Source: Calvatia gigantea
Taxonomy: Eukaryota > Basidiomycota > Agaricomycetes > Agaricales > Lycoperdaceae
Assembly (NCBI GenBank): GCA_025093985.1
Contig: JACAAK010000004.1
Location: 2,480,001-2,544,000 of the forward strand
DNA length: 64,000 nucleotides
Direction: 5' to 3'
In this document: positions 30,325 through 40,167 of the stretch, piece after piece
Numbering within the stretch: position 1 is the stretch's first letter
Layout: each line of letters begins with the position of its first letter
Notes under the pieces: model-generated
What the model was told of the DNA's origin: nothing
The model's input: the letters and a program-made list of their open reading frames with translations, nothing else
Databases searched by the model: none
Program-made: the position numbers and the translations under genes

Positions 30325-33300
30325 CTAACGAGCATGAACTGGGCAGCTCTTCCCTCGTTGTAGCCAAGAGGAAAGGCAAGCTAACCAAAGGGCATTTGTA
30401 AGTTGCACTGACTGAGGATAAAAATACTGACCGTTATGAAAGCTGCAGAAGCAACTCAAACGAGCCACAGTAGAACCTGCATACACTGCGTCAATTCTGA
30501 GTGACGGAACCACTGAGGACCGAGTACCTTTGACAAATTCCTCCAAACAAATAACACCTTGAAGCAAAAGATTCAATGATCAACATGATTGGACCAGTGA
30601 ACATCTCAGCTTACATTCGACACCAAGTAGAGTGCTTTCAGCGGGAAGTCGATAGACGAGATAGCGAGAAGTCGCAGGTCCTTGCCCAGAACCGCCTTCT
30701 AGACATCGTCTGACATGCTCCTCCTGTTCTGCTGCACCACCGACTTCGTCAAGATCCTGATTACATACTGGACAGCTACGGAGCAAGCAGTTGATTTGTG
30801 CGTGATTCATGGGACGGAGTCAGAAGGAACATACTCGGCAAGGTCACTAAGTTGGGAGCTTGACTCTCTCCGCGTCACTCCACCTGGAACAGTCAACCTC
30901 TCTTGATCCACGACGATCCGTTCAATTGCGTTGCCTCGGTTAGTCAATCTGGACGGTACGGCAGCAAAAACCTCGTCGTAACACGTGTGGCAGACTCGCT
31001 GTGAGCTGGAGGAACCAGTTGGCTCTGGACCTGCTGGATCATGAACGATATCAGAAGGATCAAGCAAGACCCTGAATGATGAACAACGGTCGCAGAAAAT
31101 TCGGCCACATTTGCGACAGTGCTAGGGCGATATTCAATTTCTGTGATAATACCAAGGAATGTACGCTTACGTGCTAAAACCGGATAAACAGCGGTCAGTT
31201 GGGTCTTCTGAACAGAACGCAGAGGTACATACGCGGCGAAGCAAGAAGGTAAATCGCCTTTGGCAGTCTCGGCAATTGTGCACTTGTTCATCTCGTTCCC
31301 ATTGAGCAGTGAGCTGATGGGGAGTTGGAGGGGTCCAGTGGGGCGTGATGACCTTCTGGGGAGCCTCTTTAGTAGGAACGCGGAACTCTGGTGCTTGAGA
31401 AAGTTGAGGCGTAAGGTCGGTGGGGCCGCGTGAAACTCCCGGCCTATTGAAATAGTCCATCTGGTTCGACGCCCTCGACGCCGGTCTGGTACTCTCGGGC
31501 GTAGCGAAAGGATAACGGAATTCTTCAGAACTTGCATCATCATCATCATCATCAAACGGATCATCATCTAACATAACGTCAAAAGAAAACCAGGCAATTA
31601 TCACGTCTTACAAACCTTGACCTGTCAACAGGAGGACCCTGAGCACTCGCTGCAAGTCTCCGACGCTCAAGTTCCCGATTATATGCGTTCAGTAACACCT
31701 CAGCCTGGGTCTTACGCTCGACATCCTCGTCATCTGCAAAGTGTCAGGTGGTCAGGAAAAATCTGGAGAGCGATCCACTCACTCAACATGCCCTGACGCA
31801 GCTCAGTCGTGGCACGCTCAAGTTTGGCAATAACGCGGCGGGTTTCAACAGCTGAAGTGAGATTACTCTGGTCAATGTCCGGGGGAGTGTTTCCTACAAG
31901 ATAACGGGCTCGGCCGACATAATCTTGGGCGGAAGAAAAGAACCCGGATGACATCGCACCCAACTCTTGCCCTTCACCCTCAGTTAGGATCTTGTTGAGG
32001 CTCCTCAACATACGGTAACAGGGTTCCATCGGAATCCAGATGATACATCACTCCGTCCGGTTCAAGATACGGTAAAGGTGGAATATCCAAGCGCCGTCTC
32101 ATGATTCTAACCCAGCGACGGCGACGCACCCACACTGGTTGTGAACGCCCTGGGAGGGGAGAAGAGAGAGAGGCATTCCGAGATGAAGAGCCGCCGAACC
32201 CAGCAGCGACGACTCCGCTACCATTCAAAATTCGCTCAAGTTGGGGCAGCCGTTCTGCCAGTCCATCTATCATCGGGTTCCTCAAAAGATTGCGCATATT
32301 GCCATCCTTCCCCAGGCTCTACCCCTGGGTGCGTGACATCGAGCGTCCAATCAGACCTTTAAAAGTAGGATGTCAGCCTTGCAAATATATTTGACCATGA
32401 GGAGACACACAGCCAGAAATGACTCCTTTCAACGTTATCAGGAGCGGGCCGGTCAACGTTGACTGGTCCGTGGGATATCCCACGGCGCATTTCGCAAAGG
32501 AAGTTGGACACCGCTTCTTGAGGCAGGTATTAAGCGGTTGCTAGTTTCTTCATCGGGTCGCGGTAACTTCAACTCGAAAGGTGCGTGACGACCGCGTTTC
32601 CCTAGACCGGAAGCAGAAAACCTGGGCCGCCCACCAGATGTAGCAACTGTTTGGAAGCCGTAAGTCCAGCCGTTGATTTTCGTACACAATAATGGGTAAC
32701 GTTGTGTGCACCAAGAGTGGGTTGTAAGGAGTTGTTGTACCACGCCACTGTTCCGCTTCAGCTTGTTGTAGGACCTAATACCTTATGAGTCGGTGGGAAT
32801 GGAAAAGCCAAAGTACGACCAGACCTCGCAAATCCAAACTTCAAATACAGCAGCGGCAGCATCATAAGCAGTCTCTCCCCACTTGTTCCGTATGAGAGGA
32901 TTGGCCTTTTGTTTCGTGAGAAGGTAAAGGACGACAGGAAGGTGCCCCTTGGAAGCCGCATTCACTGTTTACTGATTAACATGACTGGAAATGAGCGTTT
33001 CCTCAGGGACTTACTCAGAGGTGTCCATCCGTCTTTGCTCTTGACATCGACACCTGCCACACCACCGACTGTTGTTGTCGTCCCTCCCTTCTCACAAAGG
33101 TATTTTACAATATCCAAGTATCCCTATACAGTTTTCAGCGATTGGCGAGGCGCAAGCTCAAATATAAGGGACTCACTTTTGAGCAGGCATTGTGAAGCGC
33201 GGTCCATCCATCAGCATCACGAGCATGAACATCAGCCTTGTGAGGGACCAGATAGCTGACAACGGCCATGTGTCCATTGAGTGCTGCCTTGTGGAGTGCC

Positions 33301-34219
33301 GTCTATACCAAGGCTCAGTTAGAACAACACGGTTGAAATATGACCAATATGCGAACCTCTCCTTCTCTGTCCTCAAGGTCAGGCATAGCCCCACAATCCT
33401 CGATTACTACAGTTTGTCAGATTTCATGTTTCCATGTCTGGTACGGAACTGCTTACGCCACTGGACAGTCTCCAGGTAACCTCTGCTAGCGGCCACATGA
33501 AGCGCCGTGAACCCCGTTCTCGTGGATGCGTCATTTGCCAAATTGAATTGTTCAACATCATTTCTCTCAAGCGCATTCCTGAAGAGTCTCTTGAGCAGCG
33601 GAAGGTCACCACTAGATGCTGCAGCATAAAGTGATTCAAGCTGTGCCGGAGAAGGTAGCTTTTGTGGAGGAGGCTGTGGCAGCTCCAGTTGTAGTTCTGG
33701 AACCGTGGAAACGTCTGCAGAAGCTGGAGAGAACGCAGGGGAGGCAGATGAAGAAGCTCCGAGAACAGCCAGTTGGGGGTCGACTCCAGGCGAATGGGTC
33801 TGAGGGGTCTGAGGCAAAGGTTCTGACTCGGTAGCTACAACATCCCTCGCTGATATCGCCGGTGACGTGTTGTCCTCTGATATTGGAGAGGAAGGTGGCG
33901 CATGTTCGAGTTCCGCTGCAGTGGTCAAGCTTGTGTCGGGGTACACGAACTCCCCATAATCATCCTCGTCTTCATTTTCTTTATGTTCAGGAATTTGTGA
34001 AGAAGGGTATGACACCACTCCACGTTGTGCCAGCGCCTGCCTCTCGTTCTCCCAATCCTCGTCCGAATCTCCGCCTTCCGGGGTCGTCACATGCGAATCC
34101 GAAGTTCTAGAAGATGAAATATCAGCACGGACTACCCCCAACTGCGAAGAAGTTAAGACGGTTTCTTACTCTTCAATGGTAGCCAAGTACTCAGCATGTT
34201 GGCGGAGAGGATCTGCCAT
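30325..34219 (-). CDS. Ankyrin - dysferlin/peroxin-type - FYVE - RING protein (probable E3 ligase)
   Basis: Domain order: a short N-terminus (MADPLRQHAEYLATIEE); an acidic region; ankyrin repeats (GFTALHVAASRGYLETV, GETALHKAALNGHMAVVSYL, GWTALHNACSKGYLDIVKYL, GWTPLMNAASKGHLPVVLYL, GETAYDAAA); a dysferlin/peroxin-type segment (DVTHPGVEPGEGWQYAQSF, VWVRRRRWVRIMRRRLD); a FYVE zinc finger (WERDEQVHNCRDCQRRFTF, RRHHCRKCGRIFCDRCS, QRVCHTCYDEV); and a Pib1-type RING (CVICLEEFVKG, LSCFCSFHNACLSSW, CPVH). This suggests a PI3P-binding endosomal/vacuolar ubiquitin ligase. About a dozen introns are needed, one only 39 nt (32647-32685). A 3-nt exon is needed to make the HH of the FYVE motif. Start ATG 34219. 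The join between the ankyrin and dysferlin parts (~32400-32500) is the least certain; two adjacent genes remain possible. Confidence 0.7.
31171..31173 (-). other. 3-nt micro-exon (CAC, His) in the FYVE domain
   Basis: On the minus strand the CAC is preceded by an acceptor (CGGTTTTAG) and followed by a donor (GTAAGC). The upstream intron spans 31174-31232 (59 nt, donor GTATGT, branch-like CTGAC) and the downstream one 31122-31170 (49 nt, ending CCCTAG). All three junctions are phase 0. With it, CGC CGC + CAC + CAC TGT CGC spells RRHHCR, the FYVE signature. Without it the protein would read RRHCR and lack one His. Confidence 0.6.
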
Positions 34220-34866
34220 TTTGAAAGCCAGCTGACAACCCTCAGAATTAAACCAAACCTTTTGACCGCCTCGAAGGCCACAGACAGTTAGTTTTCGTGG
34301 GAGTTCTTGCTTCATTCATGTTTACCCCATATGGTAAGTGGCCACTGCCACTCTCAGTATCCCAATATTATTAACAGCCAACTTCGCATCGACCAACCAC
34401 CGTAAGAAATCCACTTCCGAAACGCGGCGGACGCAAGCCAGAGTTAACTAGGTAGATAATCGCTTCTGCCAAGTTGTGTCTACGCAACAATTAGAATCCT
34501 GAGAACACACCAATATGGCATCCCGACACCGAACATTCTAATGACGGCCAGGCCTGGTGCTCTCATTTACCGCAATATGACAGATTACCACCAGTTGCTA
34601 TAGAATTGCACCTGTTCAAGGCAACTCACAGGCCCAGACGCCACTTGTAACGTAAACTAATCCTAACAGCACACAGATTTAGAGTTACACCCCACACTTT
34701 CACTTTATCGGAGAACAAAGACCTCTATCTGACCGCATGCACAAAACTCCGGAACAACATTGGGGTCAACCCCGCACCTTCCCCATACCTACAAATAGCC
34801 AGCGAGACAGGATACACGTTGTAGCGCCCGGCATCTCGTCTTACTCCCCGAACAATTCACGAACAT
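34220..34866. other. Intergenic (647 bp)
   Basis: This is the promoter side of the ankyrin-FYVE gene and the 3' flank of the ferric reductase gene, both on the minus strand. I see no conserved reading frame, RNA gene or strong repeat. Confidence 0.5.
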
Positions 34867-37302
34867 TTACAGACCAAACTTCTCCACATGCAACGTCACT
34901 GATGGTATCCCACTAAATGCAGCCCGGGGACTCGCCACTCCTGAACTAAGTGCTCGGCGAACTGAATCCGATAGGCTAGACGGTCCTGCAACTAAAAATA
35001 GATGTTTGATCAGCAATTTGTTACTCAATGCCACAATACCCGAAGTTCAAGAGTACAAACAAGCCTCCAAACGAAAGGCTGAATTATCATATCTTGGTAC
35101 CTCGGGTAGGCTATACGCACCATCGACAGAAATAGAACCCGAACAGGCAGATATCTCGTCGTAGAGTAATTTACGAATGCTTGGCCTCCCATGAATGATC
35201 TTGAGCGCTGAGTATGCTGGTAATTCATGTTTTTCCTCGACACTGATTTCTGGTTTACTGTTGCTTGCGGTGGATGTCGCGACGCTTGGGGTGGGGGCAC
35301 TGGGAGTCATATTTGGTAAAACGGAGACGACGCTCGGCAGCTTTGAACCAGTAATATAAATCCGAGGTTCTATTGACAAATTCGATGGGGAAGCATCGAG
35401 CGCCTCAGAAAGCGTCTTCGATATCCATTCCAGATGATCTTGAAATAGGGGAGCAGTGGTCACGCCCACATCATCAGAAGGTTTCGGAATTTCGCTTGCG
35501 AAGTACATACCTGCATCGCGAATGGCCCAAATGAAAACAACTCGTTGGGTTTCGGATTTTATCCCAGCGGATCTTGAGCTATAGGTCCACGCACAAAACT
35601 ATGAGTATCATATACGCCTTTAAACGAAATGACCCACCGGAGCAAATTCAAAAACAGGGGAAGAATATAAGATATCCCAGAACCCCCTACTAGACAGTGA
35701 GTTCTATATCATGTTGATATCGGAACTTATAACTACCTGCAACGAGAATGCTTGTAGTAAAAGTGAGTAAATCTGGTGGGCACCCATATGGGCCATCAAC
35801 CAAGACTGGGATTATGGGTGTGGAGCCGTTTTCCCGTGATGCGAAATGACGCAAACGTCCAGTCATCCCAAAACACCCACGAATAAGAAAAACAACTTGA
35901 TTATCTTCGGAATCGTTAGAAGCTCCGGTCCTTAGACTTCCCGGGATACTAGCAATGGTGAATGGATGAGCCTCAAGTGGTAGCCTGCTGATCGTCGGCA
36001 ATGTGATGTATGCGTGTTGACCAGGCTTCCAGCTGAAACGACGAGCAAGTGTGAGTCGAATGGTATCGCTTGACACTAATTCCACTGCCGCAACAGAGTA
36101 TTTCGATCCGCCAAAAATCCACAGCCGATTGTTCCAGACGACTCTGAGACCACGAAGGGCGCGGTCCAAGGCCCATAACATCAAGGCCGGCCATATGTAG
36201 CCGCCCATACTAGCAACGCTTCTTGAGTTTTTGCATGAAAAGATATCTCGTCTACTAACCCTTGTTCGCGAGCATGGCAATAGCCCGATACTAAGAAGAT
36301 ACTGTGGACTTTTTAAAAATTTCCTGTGAAATATTAAACGGCGGTACACTCACAATATGAGAACAATGTGTGACAAGAAGAACAGCTCAAAAGCCGCGGT
36401 TCGTACGGGTTTGAGAGATAATATTGCTGCGAAGGTCAACGCCGCTAATCCGGTGACTCCGGAACGCACCCAGTTGTGAGTAAAGTCAAATTGTGGCGGT
36501 AGACTAGTCTGATGCATGGGTGGCCTGATATTTTGAATGTACCCGCGACGTACCCTGAGACAATGCGCGAAACGGCGTGTAGCCACAAAAGCAGGAGAAT
36601 CGCCCTTGCGGCAGCCCGATGCAGAACGTTGAGCTGGTGGGCATGAGTCAGCCAAAAAGGCCAACAGGGAGGGTGACAGACCTTCTCATGGCTTACGCCC
36701 GTGAGGACTGTGGTGTGGCTTGAGCGTCAAGCTTACAGAGGGGGGTCCCCCGCTGCTTACAAGAGATAATGTTATTTTTCCCAGCCAGGGCTACAATGAG
36801 AGGGAGTTGGCAGGAAGCAAGATGGGCGGCACGATCCTCATAAAATTCGACATTCAAATCGCGAGCTGCAGAACATTCGTGAGCAAATATCCACAACGTG
36901 TAAAGATGCCGACATGCTATCGACCAGTAACCATATCAGCAAAGAAGTGATATAGATGCAGATGAACACCACTTCGGAGGGGAGCAGATGTGCCCCGAAG
37001 CCGACAGGAAGAAGGACGCGGAAGGCAAACACTCTGTAAGTTGTCACCAACATGGCAGTACACCGTTTCAAAAAGCCTGCAGGAGCGGTAGACCCGAGCC
37101 CCTCCTTATCAAAATCGGCTTGTTGTTGAGGAGAGGACATTGGTGACCGCTTTCGGAGGCAAGAGTGTAGAGCACAGAGCAGGTTCACCAGGGTCAAAAG
37201 GCCCAAAACACATCCAAGAAAAATCCAGAGCTGCACAACCTTCTGGTGCTGCTTCTGATCGCGAATGAGACGGTCTGCGGAGGAGGAAGTTGACTTGGCC
37301 AT
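34867..37302 (-). CDS. Ferric/cupric reductase, FRE family
   Basis: A plasma-membrane flavocytochrome that reduces extracellular Fe(III)/Cu(II) with NADPH. The N-terminal part has helices (LWIFLGCVLGLLTLVNLLCAL, VFAFRVLLPVGF, VVFICIYITSLLIWLL) and a membrane core with NVLHRAAARAILLLLWLH and FELFFLSHIVLIL, which carry the bis-His haem ligands. The FAD domain shows WKPGQHAYITLP and HPFTIASIPG; the NAD domain shows VDGPYGCPPD and, across an intron, VAVGGSGISYILPLF; the C-terminus shows IIHGRPSIRKLL and VAGPSSLSDSVRRAL, ending LHVEKFGL. All are standard for fungal ferric reductases. Start ATG 37302 (MAKSTSSSAD); stop 34867-34869. About eight introns. The specific metal is not decidable; there is no adjacent permease or multicopper oxidase gene. 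Confidence 0.9.
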
Positions 37303-38184
37303 GATTGGGTTGTAGAATGAATTTCCGCCTGAAACTTTATACCGAATCTTCCGTCCCCTGTAGAAGGGAGAGTATGATATTTTTTTGGTATGCTGAGGAC
37401 AACTAGATAACGATTGAGATCTCTTGAAGATGACCAGGGTCGAACGACCCAAAGCGGAGAGAAAAAAGCGTTGGCAAGTCCATGTGGAGCGGCTCGGGAA
37501 TATGACGAGTTGATCGTCGGAACAACTGGGAGGGGATTAGGAAAGGTTACAAAAGTTCAATGTGGCCAAAAGTCCAGTATGTGGTCCCTTTTAGAAGATT
37601 CGGACATGGATTCGAGCGTTGTCGCGGATAAGGCTCGGTCGCATGCCGGTACACCAGAACGCCATGTTCGTGGAATGATGTTGATATTGGTGCAGGCGCC
37701 CAAATGGAAATGGCAGCTGGTTTCGGATAGAGCAGAATGATCCCAATGCTTAAACGTTAAACCAAAGCGGGAAGGACCAGTGCGCTCCATCCCATTGACA
37801 AGTTCATGCGAAAGGTAGCCACCTGAGAGTACGAGGCATGGCGGAAAACCGTGTGCGATGTAGCGCGTCAAGCGCTGTATTTGCAGCATGTACAGAAGCA
37901 GCACACGTTTAAATTGGGGTGCTTATCTTTTACCTTGGGGAGACGGGTGCGTCCGCCTGTGATCCACTTGGGTCCTCAGTCGAATATTTTATAACTCTGA
38001 GCTGGAGTCTACGAGGTGCATTTACGAAGAAGAATTGCTGCATGTGAGCTGGAAGTATTATTTCAGATTGTTTGCGAGGTGGTTAGATGTCGTGATGATG
38101 ATGGAGGGTTGTGTTCAGGGGGGGGGAGCGATAAAAGTGGACAGCCGATGGCGTCCAATTATAGCTCACCATTTCTCTCTCAAA
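37303..38184. other. Intergenic, divergent promoters (882 bp)
   Basis: This separates the minus-strand ferric reductase from the plus-strand aminotransferase. A TATA-like GATAAAAG lies at about 38129-38136, some 50 bp upstream of the aminotransferase start. Other open frames in this interval have no conserved look. Confidence 0.45.
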
Positions 38185-40016
38185 ATGTGGGCCCGATTTT
38201 ATGCGTCTGCCAGATCACACATCCTTTTCACCCCCCATTTCCATCGACCCATGTCTTCCCTCCAGAACGGTGTTCCCAAACCCAAGGATCGTTCCAACCT
38301 CATCCCCTTCTCTTCCCGTCTCAAGGAAGGCAGGGCTCTTGCCGAGGACGTCTGGTCCATCTTTAAGTGCGTATCCTCTGTACTGGCTTATATCCAACCT
38401 TAGTCTTGCGATCTCGTCTCTAGTGCTGCAAATCTCCCCGCAGATTGTATAAATCTGGGTCAGGGGTATATGAATTTTGGCCCTCCCAAGTGGATTAGAG
38501 ATTCCGCCGAGGAAGCCCTCAATGCCGTCGCGCCCAACCACTACTCCCATCCTCGTGGCCGTATCCGTCTGCGTGAGGCCCTCAAAACTTTCTATGATCC
38601 CCTTTTCGGCAGGAGTCTCGACGTTGAGTCGGAAATTCTGGTCACGAGCGGAGCCAACGAAGGTGCGCAGGCTGAAGTGTTCATGCACCAGGAAGCCAGG
38701 AAGTATCTCATCTTCATGTAGGCCAATACTCAGTCTTTACTGCATTCCTTGAGCAAGGTGACGAAGTTATCATGTTTGAGCCCTTTTTCGATCAATACTT
38801 GCCCTCTGTGACCTTCAATGGCGGCCAACCTGTCTATGTGCCCCTCCATCCCCCTGCCGCTCACATCGACAAGTCAACTAGTGATGATTGGACCATTGAC
38901 GTTGATGAAATCAGGTCGGCGCTCCACTTATCCACTTCTTTCGTGTCTCATCATTGATTGCGTAGGCGCGCCGTGACTTCCCGAACAAAGATGATCATAG
39001 TCAACACCCCTCACAACCCCGTCGGCAAAGTCTTTACGCGAAAGGAACTTGAGGCCATCGCAGCTATCGCCGAGGAATTCAACCTCCTTGTTATGTCGGA
39101 CGAAGTCGTAAGTCGCGTTGATCTTGGTACCTGAAACCCCCCGAAACACCGCTGAAATGAATTGCACGGCAGTATGATTGTTTGACCTTCGATAACAAAG
39201 AACATCATCGTATTGCCACTTTCCCAGGCATGTGGGATCGAACCGTGACTGTTGGTTCTGCCGGAAGCGAGTATCAATAACACATTCTTTGATCTGTGGC
39301 TAATTATACGTATCCAGAGGCATTTGCCGCCACGGGTTGGCGGATTGGCTGGCTTATCGCGCCTAAGTCTATCATTCAACCGACACTCGCGGCTACAACT
39401 CGAATTGTCTTCTGCTCTGTTTCTCCTCTCCAAGAAGCTGCCGCAGCCGGCCTCGAACAAGCCAAAGAACGCAAATTTTTCGAGATACAACGCGATGAAT
39501 ATGCCGAACGTCGTGCCGTTCTTGTCGAGGCATTTGATAAACTTGGCCTGAAGTATACCTTACCCGAGGGCAGTTATTTTATTCTTCTGGTTCGTCTATT
39601 CTTTGCATATGGTATCGCCCATGGACGTATTTTTATTTTATTTGCAGGACATATCCAATGTCGATATTCCTGAAGATTATCCTTTCCCTGAGAGTGTCCT
39701 TGGCCGTGGCCGAGACTTTAGGTCGGTGGATTTTACCTCGTCTTTGACCAGGGCTTTGATTAATTGATCAATGTGCATTTAGAGCCAGCTGGTTCATCGC
39801 GATGGAAGTCGGCGTTTCTTCCATTCCTGTCAGCGAGGTAGGAATGGTTTACTTCTTTTCCGTGAATATTATTTGATCGTGCTCCCGCAGTTCTACTGCG
39901 AAGAACATGCAAACATAGGGGAGGCGTACGCGCGCTTTGCCTTCTGCAAGGACGTTGACACGCTCAAAGCGGCTGCCAAGCGTTTTGAGAAGCTCAAGCA
40001 ATACATCAAGCAATGA
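38185..40016 (+). CDS. BNA3: Kynurenine aminotransferase / class I aminotransferase (BNA3 type)
   Basis: A PLP enzyme that transaminates kynurenine (to kynurenate) or related amino acids. Segments in order: LPADCINLGQGYMNFGPPKW, APNHYSHPRGRIRLREAL, ILVTSGANEG, GDEVIMFEPFFDQYLPS, MIIVNTPHNPVGKVFTRKEL (the NPxGK motif), VMSDEVYDCL, SAGKAFAATGWRIGWLIAP (PLP lysine), CSVSPLQEAAAAGLEQ, and a C-terminal ARFAFCKDVDTLKAAAKR. The lysine codon is split by a GC-AG intron (39267-39317). Eight or so introns in all. Two in-frame starts exist: 38185, giving a 22-residue basic N-terminus (MWARFYASARSHILF...) that looks like a mitochondrial presequence, and 38251 (MSSLQNGVPKPK), a cytosolic form. Yeast Bna3 is found in both places. 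The stop at 40014-40016 is sure. Confidence 0.85.
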
Positions 40017-40167
40017 GCCGTCAGCGCGTCTAGCCAGATAATTCTCTGATTATTTTTTTGCCAATATTGCCCGTATATCTTACGTATCTATCCGTAACCT
40101 ACCCGCGGATATAGAGGTCGTATGTGCGCAAATGACATAACTACAGATTATTCTTTGCTTGGACTAT

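Noticed and set aside
34867..37302. An iron-uptake gene cluster around the ferric reductase
   Set aside because: No ferroxidase, permease or siderophore gene in the neighbourhood; the flanking genes are unrelated.
37414..37740. Plus-strand frame of 108 codons between ferric reductase and aminotransferase
   Set aside because: No homology pattern, lies in a divergent promoter region, and overlaps another chance frame on the minus strand.
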